Shown here: piece by piece, positions 43,272-52,786 of the stretch | Position numbering within the stretch: position 1 is the first letter of the stretch | Layout: each line of letters opens with the position of its first letter | Origin: Alphaproteobacteria bacterium | GTDB lineage: Bacteria; Pseudomonadota; Alphaproteobacteria; JACZXZ01 | Length of the DNA stretch: 53,003 bases | Assembly: GCA_035625915.1 (NCBI GenBank) | Contig: DASPOR010000204.1 | Span: forward strand, 1 to 53,003 | Direction of reading: 5' to 3' | Notes under the pieces: generated by a model | The model's database searches: none | Seen by the model: the letters and a program-made list of their open reading frames with translations, nothing else | What the model was told of the DNA's origin: nothing | Made by a program: the position numbers and the translations under genes

Positions 43272-44705
43272 CTATCCTCTTGCCGCGGCATTGCGCACAG
43301 GGCCGTCGACGGCGCCGAAGCCGTCTTCGGAGTTCTCGAAAAGAGCAACAAGCTCGTAAAGGTGCCCGATCTCGGTGAGCCGCAATCCCCCGGCGGTAGC
43401 ACCCGTTCCCGCAGCGCCCCGCCTTTGGGGCGACCGCGGCACGACCGCGCGACTGAAACCGAGCTTGGCTGCCTCCTTGAGGCGGTGGTCCATATGGTTC
43501 ACGGGACGGATCTCGCCCGAAAGCCCGATTTCGCCGAAAATCACTGTTTCAGGCAGCACCGGTCGGTCCGTGACGGACGATACGATTGCCGCCGAAACCG
43601 CGAGATCTGCCGCCGGCTCCGCAATCCGAAGCCCGCCCGCGACGTTCAAATACACATCGCGGCCCCCAAGGGCAAGCCCGCACCGCGCCTCGAGCACGGC
43701 AAGAACCATGGCGAGACGCCCCGTGTCCCATCCGACCACGGCACGGCGAGGTGTCGCGAACGAAGTAGGCGCAATAAGCGCCTGCACCTCGACAAGCATG
43801 GGCCGCGTTCCCTCGATCCCGGCAAAGACGGCAGCACCGCTCACCGCGCGATCCCGCTCACCGAGGAAAAGGGCGGACGGATTCCCGACTTCCAAGAGGC
43901 CACGGTCGGTCATCTCGAATACGCCAATCTCATCGGTCGGCCCGAAGCGGTTCTTGACGGCGCGCAGGATTCGGAACTGATGTCCGCGTTCCCCTTCGAA
44001 ATAGAGCACCGTGTCCACCATGTGCTCGAGCACGCGCGGGCCGGCGATCAGCCCTTCCTTGGTGACGTGGCCGACCATCAGCACCGTGGTCCCACGGCGT
44101 TTGGCTGCCCTGATGAGTTCCTGCGCCGAGCCTCGCACTTGGGCCACGGTCCCGGGTGCAGATTCGAGATTGTCGACATACATCGTCTGGATCGAATCGA
44201 TGACGACGACCTCGGGGCCGTCGGGGCGGTCGAGGCTCGCGAGGATATCGCGAATGCTGGTAGCCGCCGCGAGTTCGACCGGGGCTTTGGCGAGGCCCAT
44301 GCGCGCTGCCCGCATGCGCACCTGATCGATCGCTTCCTCGCCGGAAATATAGGCTGCGCTGGCGCCTTGCGCCAAGCGCGCGACAATTTGAAGGAGAAGC
44401 GTCGATTTGCCGATGCCGGGATCGCCGCCGACGAGAATCGCCGAGGCCGGCACCAATCCGCCACCGGTCACGCGATCGAACTCGGCGATGCCACTCGCCC
44501 GGCGCGGCACCTCCGCAGCAATGCCGTCCAGTCGCGTGAACTGCAGCGCCTTGCCGGCCCGTTCGCCAAGGCCCTTCGGGATACTTTCGCGCGCGGCTTC
44601 TTCGACGATCGAGTTCCAACCGCCGCATGCCTCGCAGCGGCCTTGCCAGCGCGGGTAGCTCGCACCGCAGTCCTGGCACACATAGCGCGACGAAGGCTTC
44701 GCCAC
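43272..44705 (-). CDS. radA: DNA repair protein RadA
   Basis: A 477-residue RecA-related branch-migration ATPase. A GTG at 44705 with GGGGAG upstream gives the proper N-terminus at the zinc finger CQDCGASYPRWQGRCEACGG. Walker A is GGDPGIGKSTL, and the RadA-specific KNRFG motif is in RAVKNRFGPTDEIG. The C-terminal Lon-protease-like domain includes DRPVLPETVIFGEIGLSGEI. It processes recombination intermediates. cvpA follows at 12 bases. Confidence 0.95.
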   Translation of the reverse strand: MAKPSSRYVCQDCGASYPRWQGRCEACGGWNSIVEEAARESIPKGLGERAGKALQFTRLDGIAAEVPRRASGIAEFDRVTGGGLVPASAILVGGDPGIGKSTLLLQIVARLAQGASAAYISGEEAIDQVRMRAARMGLAKAPVELAAATSIRDILASLDRPDGPEVVVIDSIQTMYVDNLESAPGTVAQVRGSAQELIRAAKRRGTTVLMVGHVTKEGLIAGPRVLEHMVDTVLYFEGERGHQFRILRAVKNRFGPTDEIGVFEMTDRGLLEVGNPSALFLGERDRAVSGAAVFAGIEGTRPMLVEVQALIAPTSFATPRRAVVGWDTGRLAMVLAVLEARCGLALGGRDVYLNVAGGLRIAEPAADLAVSAAIVSSVTDRPVLPETVIFGEIGLSGEIRPVNHMDHRLKEAAKLGFSRAVVPRSPQRRGAAGTGATAGGLRLTEIGHLYELVALFENSEDGFGAVDGPVRNAAARG

Positions 44706-44766
44706 TAACACTCCCCGCCGCACAAACGGCGCGCGCGCCGCGGTGCTGAGTCGATGGGAAACCCCA

Positions 44767-45543
44767 TCATGCACGCAGCTCCATTTGTATCGGGCCCTGG
44801 GCCCGGCCGTGAATGAATTGGTCGACATACGGATTGTCGACACGATCGAGGGCTGCGACCGGCCCCGTCCAGATGATCTTTCCGCCATAGATCATCGCGA
44901 TTCGGTCGGCAATTTTGCGCGCACTCGCCAAATCGTGTGTGATCGAGAGGGCGGTGGCACCGAGCTCGTTCACGCATTTGCGGATGAGATCGTTGATCAC
45001 ATCCCCCATGATTGGGTCGAGGCCCGTCGTCGGCTCGTCGAAAAAAACGATCTCGGGATCGGTTGCGATCGCTCGCGCGAGGCCGACGCGCTTTTTCATG
45101 CCGCCGGAAAGCTCCGCCGGTCCAAGCTCGCCCACGTCTGGGCCGAGCCCCACCTGCGCGAGCTTCTTGATCGCAATCTCCTTGGCGTCGGCGCGGGCGA
45201 TACGCTTGGCCTGGATGAGGCCGAAGGCGACGTTCTCCCATACGGGGAGGCTATCGAAGAGGGCGGCACCCTGGAACAGCATGCCGAATTTTCGCAAAAC
45301 ATGCTCCATATCGCGCCCCCGACGTCCCACGATCTCCTGGCCATCGACCTCGATCGAACCGCGCTCTGGCTCGAGGAGGCCGAGGATGCATTTGAGCGTC
45401 ACGGATTTGCCGGAGCCGGAGCCGCCGATGATCACAACCGACTCGCCAGGCGCAATTTCGAAATCGACGCCGGTGAGAACCTTTTTGGCGCCAAACGATT
45501 TGTGCACGTCCCGGAGCCGGATTTTCGGGGTTTTTGTGGCCAT
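44767..45543 (-). CDS. ABC transporter ATPase, MlaF-like
   Basis: A 258-residue ATP-binding subunit. Walker A GGSGSGKSVTLK, signature LSGGMKKRVGLARAI and Walker B IVFFDEPTTGLDP are all intact. LSGGMKKRVGLARA is characteristic of the Mla/Ttg2 phospholipid or organic-solvent transport group. The MlaE-like permease gene lies 136 bases upstream on the same strand. No MlaD-like substrate-binding gene is seen in the window. It probably energises phospholipid trafficking at the inner membrane. Confidence 0.9.
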   Translation of the reverse strand: MATKTPKIRLRDVHKSFGAKKVLTGVDFEIAPGESVVIIGGSGSGKSVTLKCILGLLEPERGSIEVDGQEIVGRRGRDMEHVLRKFGMLFQGAALFDSLPVWENVAFGLIQAKRIARADAKEIAIKKLAQVGLGPDVGELGPAELSGGMKKRVGLARAIATDPEIVFFDEPTTGLDPIMGDVINDLIRKCVNELGATALSITHDLASARKIADRIAMIYGGKIIWTGPVAALDRVDNPYVDQFIHGRAQGPIQMELRA

Positions 45544-45679
45544 TCGAGCGCGCTCGCTCCTTCAATCAGCACGGCTTGCGATCATGATCCGATAAGCAGC
45601 TCGTCGCGCGCGGAATTATGCGCTTTGCGGGTGCGCCGCCACAAGGGCGGAGAGCGCGACGAACCGAGCGGTGCCGCGC

Positions 45680-46459
45680 TTAGGTGCCGAAAAATATCGC
45701 GGTCAGGATGTAGTTGAATGCGAAGATCAGGATCGACGCGGAAACCACGGCATTCGTCGTGGCTCGCCCGACCCCCTGGGCCCCACCTTCGGAGTGATAG
45801 CCGTGATAGCAGCCCATGAGTGCGATCAGAAAGCCGAACACACCTGCCTTCACCAGGCCCGACACCACGTCGATCGTCTTCAAGTAGTCCCAGGTCAACT
45901 TGATGTAGTTGGATGGATTGAAGCCGAGCTTGTAAACGCCGACGAGATATCCGCCAAAGACCCCGATAACGTCGGCAACCAGCACCAGGAGGGGCAGCAT
46001 GGTAAGCCCGGCGACCAGGCGCGGCGCCACCAGATACTTGAATGGATCGGTCGAGAGGGTGACGAGCGCATCGATCTGCTCGGTTACCCGCATTGTGCCG
46101 ATCTCCGCGGCCATGGCCGCACCGATTCGTCCGGCCACCATGAGGCCCGCGAGCACCGGGGCAAGCTCGCGCGTCATTGAGAGGACCACGACGGTCGCGA
46201 TCGCCGACTCGGCATTGAAGCGCGAAAAGCCCGTATAGCTCTGCAGCGCCAGCACCATGCCCGTGAATATCGCCGTCAGTCCCACGACCGGCAGGGAGAA
46301 ATAGCCGATCTGGATCATCTGCTGCCCGATCAGGCGCAGAAAGAACGGCGGCCTTACGCAATGGGAGAGGGAGATGCCGGTGAAGATGGCGATGCGGCCG
46401 GTCGCTGCAAGAAAGCCGAGGAACACGCGGCCCAAGATGGCAAGGAAGGACGCGATCAC
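45680..46459 (-). CDS. ABC transporter permease, MlaE-like
   Basis: A 259-residue permease with five to six hydrophobic helices. The MlaE family blocks are visible: QMIQIGYFSLPVVGLTAIFTGM, ELAPVLAGLMVAGRIGAAMAAEIGTM and the C-terminal GVGRATTNAVVSASILIF. The start is GTG 46459, six bases after the alr stop, so it is translationally linked to alr. With the MlaF-like ATPase it forms a lipid-transport core lacking MlaB/C/D genes nearby. The 136-base gap to the ATPase gene shows no gene. Confidence 0.9.
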   Translation of the reverse strand: MIASFLAILGRVFLGFLAATGRIAIFTGISLSHCVRPPFFLRLIGQQMIQIGYFSLPVVGLTAIFTGMVLALQSYTGFSRFNAESAIATVVVLSMTRELAPVLAGLMVAGRIGAAMAAEIGTMRVTEQIDALVTLSTDPFKYLVAPRLVAGLTMLPLLVLVADVIGVFGGYLVGVYKLGFNPSNYIKLTWDYLKTIDVVSGLVKAGVFGFLIALMGCYHGYHSEGGAQGVGRATTNAVVSASILIFAFNYILTAIFFGT

Positions 46460-46465
46460 GAACGT

Positions 46466-47584
46466 CTATTCCCACCGCGTGCCGCCCACATAGCGCCGGC
46501 CGACGCGTTTGCCGGCGCCCAGGCTGGTAAGAACTTCATAGCCGATCGTGCCAGCCTGAGCGGCAAACAAGTCAACCGGGCGGTGCGGGCCGAGGAGTTC
46601 GACGCTTGCGCCGGAATGTGCGCAGTCGGCGGGTACATCGGTAACGTCGACGGTAATAAGGTCCATCGAAATGCGACCCACGACAGGTGCTGCGTATTCC
46701 CCGATGTAACCCTCGCCGGAATCGCCGAGGGAACGGAAATATCCATCCGCATAACCGACGCCGACCGTTGCGATGCGCGACGGTCGGCGGGCACGGTAGG
46801 CGGCACCATAGCCAACGGTCATGGTACTGTCAACGTTGCGGACTTGCAGGATTTTCGCATGCAGTTGAACGACTTGCGCCACCGGGGTCGCAATATCCGG
46901 CTGCGGCGCCACGCCATAGAGTGCCGCACCCGGGCGCACTTCATCGAGGTGGTAGGCGGCGGTCAGATAGATACCCGACGACGCCGCGATCCCCGCACGG
47001 GCCGGCGGGAGTTTGGCGCGCAGTCGATTGAAATCGTCCAGTTGGCGCCGGTTCATCGGATTTTGCCGCTCGTCGGAGCAAGCGAGATGGCTGATCACGG
47101 CGAGGATATCGAACGCGGCTAGCCGGTCGGGTGCGCCGACCAGTCGATCCACCTCGTCGCGTGGCAGGCCGAGTCGATTGAGCCCGGTGTCGACGTGCAG
47201 TATCGCCCGGAGTCGCATTTTTGCGTGCGCGGCCGCCACGCCCCAGCGCTCGATCTGGTCGAGGCTGTTGAGGACGGGGATCAGGCGATGCTCGATGAAT
47301 GCAGCCTCAGCGCCCGAAAATACACCCCCGAAGACGGCAATGTCCGCATCCGGCAGGATTGCGCGAAGGGAAATGCCTTCATCGATTTGCGCCACATAGA
47401 ATGTCCGGCAGCCAGCCTCCGCGAGTGCGGGCGCCACCATGCCCATCCCAAGTCCGTAGGCGTCGGCCTTGACCACGGCAGCACAAGCGGCGGGTGCCAC
47501 GGCGTTCCGTAGCGTGCGCCAGTTTGCCGCGATCGCGGCGAGGTCGACGGTCAAGATCGCGTCTTTGTGCTCACCCATGTTCAT
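46466..47584 (-). CDS. alr: Alanine racemase
   Basis: A 372-residue PLP enzyme interconverting L- and D-alanine for peptidoglycan. The PLP lysine is in CAAVVKADAYGLGMG and the catalytic tyrosine in MTVGYGAAYRARRP. The N-terminus is taken as MNMGEHKDAILTVDLAAIAA; ATG 47578 and ATG 47620 are alternatives (47620 has GGGAGC just upstream). dnaB lies upstream on the same strand after about 140 bases. It heads a tight run with the Mla-like genes. Confidence 0.94.
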   Translation of the reverse strand: MNMGEHKDAILTVDLAAIAANWRTLRNAVAPAACAAVVKADAYGLGMGMVAPALAEAGCRTFYVAQIDEGISLRAILPDADIAVFGGVFSGAEAAFIEHRLIPVLNSLDQIERWGVAAAHAKMRLRAILHVDTGLNRLGLPRDEVDRLVGAPDRLAAFDILAVISHLACSDERQNPMNRRQLDDFNRLRAKLPPARAGIAASSGIYLTAAYHLDEVRPGAALYGVAPQPDIATPVAQVVQLHAKILQVRNVDSTMTVGYGAAYRARRPSRIATVGVGYADGYFRSLGDSGEGYIGEYAAPVVGRISMDLITVDVTDVPADCAHSGASVELLGPHRPVDLFAAQAGTIGYEVLTSLGAGKRVGRRYVGGTRWE

Positions 47585-47725
47585 GCGATGTCCGTCCGAC
47601 GCCTTGAACGTTCGGCGCATACCGCTCCCATCTTGGCAATTTGTCGTTGGGTTGTCTCGCGGTTCCGGCGGCGTGCAGAAACCGAGGGCCGAGGACGATC
47701 GGTTGGAAATGCGCAAGCCTTGGGG

Positions 47726-49261
47726 TTACGACTCCCCACCCGGCGCATAATCGGTGCGTTCGAGATTGCCGAAACGGGTCAACGCACCCTCGAATTGAAG
47801 CGGAACGTTGCCGATCGGGCCATGACGCTGCTTTGCGATGTGGACCTCGGCGACGTTGTGAATTTTCTCGCCACGCTCCTGCCACTTGCGGTGACGGTCA
47901 TCGAATTTGTCATCGCCTTCGTCGGACCGCTGCTTCGGCTCGGCCCGCTCGTGATAATATTCCTCGCGAAAGATGAACATGACCACGTCCGCGTCCTGCT
48001 CGATCGAGCCGGATTCGCGTAGGTCGGCAAGCTGGGGTCGCTTATCCTCGCGTTGCTCGACCGCGCGACTGAGTTGGGAGAGAGCCAGGACGGGCACGTT
48101 GAGTTCCTTGGCGAGCGCTTTGAGCCCGCGCGTGATCTCCGATACTTCCTGCACGCGGTTGTCGGGGCGCGAGACCCCGCCGGTCTGAAGCAGCTGCAGA
48201 TAATCGACGACGATGAGGCCGAGCCCGTGCTGGCGCTTGAGTCGTCGCGCACGCGTGCGCATGGCCGCAACAGTCAGCGCCGGTGTGTCGTCGATGAAGA
48301 GCGGAAGGCGCACGAGCTCCTGCACCGCTTCGAGAAAGCGCGGGAAATCCTGCCGGCTCACTTCGCCGCGCCGGATGCGGTCCGACGATATTTCGGTCTG
48401 CTCGGCGAGAATGCGATTGGCGAGCTGTTCGGCCGACATTTCGAGCGAGAAGAACGCGACCTTTGCCCCCTCCGCCACCCGCGCATTGCCAAGTTCGTCG
48501 GGCTCCTCGCGATATGCCCTGGAGGCATTGAACGCGATGTTGGTCGCGAGTGCGGTCTTGCCCATCGATGGGCGCCCGGCAAGGATCACGAGGTCGGATG
48601 GGTGGAGCCCGCCCAATTTGCGGTCGAGGTCCAAGAGGCCGGTCGTGACACCGGTCACGTGGCTCGAGCGTTTGAACGCCGCTTCGGCCGACGCGATGGC
48701 TTGCGTCATCGCGTCGGTCAAGGAAATGAATCCGCCCTCGAACTGGCCTGTCGTCGCGAGATCGTAGAGGTTGCGCTCGGCTTCCTCGATCTGCTGAACC
48801 GCGGTCTCGTCGACCGACACGTCAAAAGCGCGATTGACGACCTCGCCGCCGAGGTCGATCAATTGCCGGCGCAAGTAGAGATCGTGAACCGTGCGGCCAT
48901 ATTCGTTTGCATTGATGATGCTGATCGCCGACCCTTCGAGTCGTGCGAGGTATTTCGTCCCGCCGATCTCGTCGAGCGCGCGATCCTGCTCGAAAAAAGC
49001 CTTGAGCGTTACCGAGTTGGCGAGCTGGCCGCGCTCGACGAGCTTTGCGCACGCCTCGAAGATCCGTTGGTGGCGCGTATCCGCGAAATGCTCGGCGCGA
49101 AGATATTCCGAGACGCGTTCGTAGGCGCGATTGTTCGCGAGCATGGCGCCGAGAAGCGCCATCTCCGCTTCGAAGTTATGGGGCGGTGTCCTTAAGCCGG
49201 CTGCGGCATCCGCGTCGCCATGCAACGACGCGACCGTGCTGTCCCTTCGCGCAGTCTCCAT
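47726..49261 (-). CDS. dnaB: Replicative DNA helicase
   Basis: A 511-residue hexameric helicase that unwinds DNA at the replication fork. The N-terminal domain (about 25-125, PPHNFEAEMALLGAMLANNRA) is followed by a RecA-like motor: Walker A AGRPSMGKTALA, Walker B LIVVDYLQLL and arginine-finger region QLSRAVEQREDKRPQLADLR. No intein is present. ATG 49261 is taken as start; a GTG at 49282 is an alternative. Confidence 0.96.
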   Translation of the reverse strand: METARRDSTVASLHGDADAAAGLRTPPHNFEAEMALLGAMLANNRAYERVSEYLRAEHFADTRHQRIFEACAKLVERGQLANSVTLKAFFEQDRALDEIGGTKYLARLEGSAISIINANEYGRTVHDLYLRRQLIDLGGEVVNRAFDVSVDETAVQQIEEAERNLYDLATTGQFEGGFISLTDAMTQAIASAEAAFKRSSHVTGVTTGLLDLDRKLGGLHPSDLVILAGRPSMGKTALATNIAFNASRAYREEPDELGNARVAEGAKVAFFSLEMSAEQLANRILAEQTEISSDRIRRGEVSRQDFPRFLEAVQELVRLPLFIDDTPALTVAAMRTRARRLKRQHGLGLIVVDYLQLLQTGGVSRPDNRVQEVSEITRGLKALAKELNVPVLALSQLSRAVEQREDKRPQLADLRESGSIEQDADVVMFIFREEYYHERAEPKQRSDEGDDKFDDRHRKWQERGEKIHNVAEVHIAKQRHGPIGNVPLQFEGALTRFGNLERTDYAPGGES

Positions 49262-49471
49262 GGGGCGCGAGCTTAGCGCCACGAATTGTCATCATACAAT
49301 CGCCGATATCGGCGGGATTGGAAGGATATCGGGGATAACTCTCAAGCGTCTGTATTCGCTTGCTCATCGTCGAGCGTCGATCGCAGGGCGAGCATTGCGT
49401 AAACGGCAGGCGTATGCGGTGGCCGCGCGCAGAATCGAATTGACCGCGACTCGGCGCTCGGACGTTTCAGG

Positions 49472-50713
49472 TCAGGCCAAGGCGTCGTTGGAAAGATTCC
49501 GCGCCGTCGCATGCTCGCGTTCCCAATCGACCATGTAATCGCGCGTGAGCGGGGCCGCGTCGGCACGCTTGGTAATTTGCATTTGGAAGACCATCTGCCG
49601 GAGATACTTGAACGCGCATTCGCAGCTTGCAAGGTAGTACTCCCACATTCTGCAGAAGCGCTCGTCGTAGAGCTTGCGTACTTCGTCTCGATTGGCCATG
49701 AACCGCTGGCGCCACTCGCGCAAGGTCTTGGCGTAATGGAGGCGCAGGATCTCGATGTCCGTTGCCCAAAGCCCAACTTTCTCGACGGCTGCCAGAACCT
49801 CGGAAAGGGCAGGGGTGTAGCCGCCGGGGAAGATGTATTTTCGAAGCCACGCGTTCGTCCCGCCCGGTGGCTCCATCCGGCCGATCGAGTGGAGCAAGCA
49901 TACGCCATCGTCGGCGAGAAGGTCTCTGACCTTGGCGAAAAATCTTTGGTAGTGGGCCGGTCCTACGTGCTCGAACATCCCGACCGAAACGATCCGATCA
50001 AAGCGCCCTGTCTCCTGGCGGTAGTCGCGAAGCTCGAAGCGGACCCGGTCGGCGAGGCCCGCCGCCGCGGCGCGCGTCCGCGAGACTTTAAGTTGCTCTT
50101 CGGAAAGCGTGATGCCAGTTACGTCGATACCGTCCACCATGCGCGCCAGGAACATGCCGAGCCCACCCCAGCCAGAGCCGATATCGAGCACCTTCTGCCC
50201 CGCACCGAGCAGGAGCTTCGACGCGATGTGCCGTTTCTTGTTGTCTTGGGCCAGCTCGAGGCTTTCGTTGTCGGAACTGAAATAGGCGCAGGAGTATTGC
50301 CGGTCCTTGTCGAGGAAAAGATCGTAGAGCGAGCTTGAAAGATCATAGTGGTATGCGGCATTGCGTTTTGCCCGCGCAATCGGGTTGAAGGTGCGAAAGG
50401 GCCGGAGCGTGCGCTCGACAAAATAGGGTCTGACCTGGGCGGGCTCACGCTCCAATCGTTCCATGTTGCTCAACACGATTTCGAGGAAGCCGTAGAGATC
50501 GCCTTCCTCGATCGTGAGCGAGCCATCCATGTAAGCTTCGCCCGCATAGAGACTGGGGTGGAGGAAAAGCTTGTAGTGAAGTGCGGGGTCGTGGAGTCTG
50601 ATCGTTGAGAAGGGCGCTTGCCCGTTACCGAATACGTGCGTGCCGCCGCGGGCATCGACGACCTTGAGCGTGCCCGATTTCACGATTGCCCGAAGCAGGT
50701 ACCGAAGCAGCAT
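49472..50713 (-). CDS. cfa: Cyclopropane-fatty-acyl-phospholipid synthase
   Basis: A 413-residue SAM-dependent enzyme adding a methylene bridge to unsaturated phospholipid acyl chains at the membrane. An N-terminal lipid-binding domain (about 1-110) precedes the methyltransferase core with VLDIGSGWGGLGMFLA, the diagnostic HYDLSSSLYDLFLD, and SVGMFEHVG. The C-terminal YIFPGGYTPALSEV is typical. GGAGGG lies upstream of the ATG. It has its own promoter candidate, separate from the preceding ribosomal protein unit. Confidence 0.93.
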   Translation of the reverse strand: MLLRYLLRAIVKSGTLKVVDARGGTHVFGNGQAPFSTIRLHDPALHYKLFLHPSLYAGEAYMDGSLTIEEGDLYGFLEIVLSNMERLEREPAQVRPYFVERTLRPFRTFNPIARAKRNAAYHYDLSSSLYDLFLDKDRQYSCAYFSSDNESLELAQDNKKRHIASKLLLGAGQKVLDIGSGWGGLGMFLARMVDGIDVTGITLSEEQLKVSRTRAAAAGLADRVRFELRDYRQETGRFDRIVSVGMFEHVGPAHYQRFFAKVRDLLADDGVCLLHSIGRMEPPGGTNAWLRKYIFPGGYTPALSEVLAAVEKVGLWATDIEILRLHYAKTLREWRQRFMANRDEVRKLYDERFCRMWEYYLASCECAFKYLRQMVFQMQITKRADAAPLTRDYMVDWEREHATARNLSNDALA

Positions 50714-50787
50714 GGTTGCCCTCCATGCTTATCCAAATTTTGTCTGCACGATCCATCCCTGTATGAACCGTGCAGTACGCCTAACGC

Positions 50788-50819
50788 ATTATATAACAGC
50801 ATGATTTTGGCGCTGTACA
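50788..50819 (-). promoter_or_regulatory. Promoter candidate for cfa
   Basis: On the minus strand TGTACA (50819-50814) and TATATA (50795-50790), 18 bases apart, with an overlapping TATAAT (50793-50788), lie about 75 bases upstream of cfa. The -10 is excellent; the -35 is partial. Confidence 0.5.
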
Positions 50820-50895
50820 GCCCCGAGCGCGAGGCCGTTCGCCGACGCCTATGGGCAACGACGCTCACAAAGCGTCACGACCGTTCGATGGCTCG

Positions 50896-50925
50896 TAAAG
50901 AAAAGGGCGCCTATCGGCCCGGCGC
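50896..50925 (-). terminator. Terminator of the rpsF-rpsR-rplI unit
   Basis: Downstream of rplI on the minus strand, GCGCC (50925-50921) pairs with GGCGC (50911-50907) around a 9-base loop, followed by CCTTTTCTTT. Its position fits the end of the ribosomal protein operon. Confidence 0.6.
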
Positions 50926-50947
50926 ACGGATCGGACGAAGATCCGCT

Positions 50948-51535
50948 TCAGGACGCCGGCGCGGCCTCGGCCGTTGCAGCGGCCTCGGGCGGGACCTCGG
51001 CCACACCGTCGCCGGCACCTTCGGTTTCGGCTGGTGGCGCTTCGGTTTTGACGATGGCGCCGCCATGCTCGATCTGAAGCTTGGCCTCCTCCTCGGAACG
51101 GGCGACGTTGACCGTGACGGTTACGATCACTTCAGGGTGCAATGCGATGCGCACCGGGTGAAGGCCGAGCGCTTTGATCGGATGGTTGAGCTGTATCATC
51201 CGACGCTCGACCTTCTGTGCCTCACTCGAAACCGTATTGGCGATGTCTCGCGCGGTGACGGAGCCATAGAGCTGGCCGGTCTCGCTCGCCTGCCGGATGA
51301 GCGTCACGGTAATATTATCGATTGCGCCAGCCGAACCGGATGCCTCCTTGAGCCTCGCCGCGTTCAGTGCTTCGAGGTGGCTGCGCTGCGTCTCGAAATA
51401 TTCGAGGTTCGCCTTGGTGGCGCGCAGCGCCTTTTTTTGGGGCAGGAGAAAATTGCGCGCGAAGCCTGGCTTCACCTTCACGACGTCGCCGATTTTCCCA
51501 AGCGTCTCGATGCGTTCGAGCAAAATGACTTCCAT
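50948..51535 (-). CDS. rplI: 50S ribosomal protein bL9
   Basis: A 195-residue bL9. The N-terminal domain starts MEVILLERIETLGKIGDVVKVKPGFARNFLLPQ at the first position from ATG 51535 (residues 1-33 here). The central helix and C-terminal rRNA-binding domain follow. Against about 150 residues in E. coli, it carries an extra acidic Ala/Pro/Glu-rich tail (about 155-195), typical of some alphaproteobacteria. It is last in rpsF-rpsR-rplI, 57 bases after rpsR. Confidence 0.95.
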   Translation of the reverse strand: MEVILLERIETLGKIGDVVKVKPGFARNFLLPQKKALRATKANLEYFETQRSHLEALNAARLKEASGSAGAIDNITVTLIRQASETGQLYGSVTARDIANTVSSEAQKVERRMIQLNHPIKALGLHPVRIALHPEVIVTVTVNVARSEEEAKLQIEHGGAIVKTEAPPAETEGAGDGVAEVPPEAAATAEAAPAS

Positions 51536-51592
51536 GGCACTCACTCTCAAGTCGGGTCTGGCCCGAAGGGGCCAGCACCTTTGCGGCCGCCG

Positions 51593-51835
51593 CTATTGGA
51601 TGACGTAAGGCAGCATCGCCAGAAAGCGCGCGCGCTTGATCGCCTTGGCGAGCTCTCGCTGCTTCTTGGTGGAGACCGCCGTAATCCGGCTCGGGACGAT
51701 CTTCCCGCGCTCCGAGATGAAACGTTGCAGAAGCTTGATGTCTTTGTAGTCGATCTTCGGCGCATGCGGACCCGAAAACGGGCAGCTCTTGCGTCGCCGG
51801 AAGAACGGGCGGCGAGCCCCTCCCGTGGGACTCAT
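51593..51835 (-). CDS. rpsR: 30S ribosomal protein bS18
   Basis: An 80-residue bS18. The signature [20 protein letters not shown] is followed by [21 protein letters not shown] single cysteine remains in RRKSCPFSG. It binds 16S rRNA together with bS6. Its ATG overlaps the rpsF stop in an ATGA (51832-51835), implying translational coupling and equal stoichiometry with bS6. Confidence 0.96.
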   Translation of the reverse strand: MSPTGGARRPFFRRRKSCPFSGPHAPKIDYKDIKLLQRFISERGKIVPSRITAVSTKKQRELAKAIKRARFLAMLPYVIQ

Positions 51836-52308
51836 TTCTCAACTCCTTCCGCCGCTGGGGCGGCGGGGGCCTCCGCTTCCTCCTGGCGGCGGCGTCCGCC
51901 GCCAAAGCGCGGCCGGTCGTCGTCGCGAAAACGCGGCCGGTCGTCGCCGAAACGCCCGCCCCGCCGGTCGTCGCGATCTTCCCGGCCCTTGTTCTGAAGC
52001 ACCGCCGAAGGACCTGCCTCGAGCTCCTCCACGCGCACGGTGAGAAAGCGGATCACGTCCTCGTTGATCTGCATGTTCCGCTCCATCTCCTTCACCGCCG
52101 CCGCCGGAGCGTCGATGTTGAGAAGCATGAAGTGGCCTTTGCGGTTCTTCTTAACGCGATAGGTGAGATTCCGAAGGCCCCAGGATTCCTTCTTGAGGAC
52201 CTTCCCTCCCTGCGTCTCGATGATGCCGGAGAAAGATTCGGTCAGAGCCTCGACCTGAGCGGCCGATACGTCCTGACGCGCGATGAACACGCTTTCGTAA
52301 AAAGCCAA
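51832..52308 (-). CDS. rpsF: 30S ribosomal protein bS6 with extended Arg/Asp tail
   Basis: A 158-residue bS6 starting at a TTG (52308) preceded by AAGGAGT. The ferredoxin-like S6 core (about 1-95) has [19 protein letters not shown] and [20 protein letters not shown]. The C-terminal 60 residues are a disordered, Arg/Asp-rich tail with repeats of the type DDRPRF, then Glu/Ala-rich ending EGVEK. E. coli bS6 also has a (glutamylated) tail, but shorter. It heads the rpsF-rpsR-rplI operon. Confidence 0.95.
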   Translation of the reverse strand: MAFYESVFIARQDVSAAQVEALTESFSGIIETQGGKVLKKESWGLRNLTYRVKKNRKGHFMLLNIDAPAAAVKEMERNMQINEDVIRFLTVRVEELEAGPSAVLQNKGREDRDDRRGGRFGDDRPRFRDDDRPRFGGGRRRQEEAEAPAAPAAEGVEK

Positions 52309-52419
52309 ATTTTGACTCCTTATGGCTGTTTCGCGGCCCGGCGCTGCATCGAGCCCAATCGCCCGGCCAGCCGCCCGAGCCTAGCCGGCACCGGCCGGCA
52401 AGGAGTAACGAAGCCGCGC

Positions 52420-52447
52420 AATATACACATAAGGTCTCGGAGCGCAA
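52420..52447 (-). promoter_or_regulatory. Promoter candidate for the rpsF operon
   Basis: On the minus strand TTGCGC (52447-52442) and TATATT (52425-52420) are separated by 16 bases, about 110 bases upstream of rpsF. Confidence 0.55.
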
Positions 52448-52675
52448 GGGTACGCATAGAGGACGGGGCATCGAGCCCATTGCGGTCCGTCGGAACAGGC
52501 CGGAGCCCAGGCCCATTTCGGGCGCTCGCGAAGGCACCGGCGTTTCATATTGCACCGAGCCGAAGCCCGGTATTTGCGATTTTCCGACGGTATCCCCTTG
52601 TTGGAGATAAGATTTTGCTTCGGGCCGGCATTGGCCCATCGGCGCGCGGAAGCGTCATGGCGCCTTTTCCTTCCC

Positions 52676-52703
52676 TTGACACGGGCGCGTTTGGCGCTAT
52701 GAG
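52676..52703 (+). promoter_or_regulatory. Promoter for fabD
   Basis: A perfect TTGACA (52676-52681) lies 16 bases from TATGAG (52698-52703), giving a predicted start near 52710 and a leader of about 77 bases before the fabD ATG. Confidence 0.6.
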
Positions 52704-52786
52704 TTCAACCCCACTTCGGCCAAGCTGCTGGGGCAGGCCCGATGCGGCCGACTGACCGAATTTTCCGCAACCACAGTCCGACATAG

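Larger units (their letters stand above)
52309..52786. other. Divergent promoter region between rpsF and fabD
   Basis: This 478-base gap carries promoters for both sides and the rpsF leader of about 105 bases. A bS6:bS18-binding leader motif is known from many bacteria and could lie in this GC-rich leader, but I could not confirm it by eye. No gene is seen. Confidence 0.7.
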
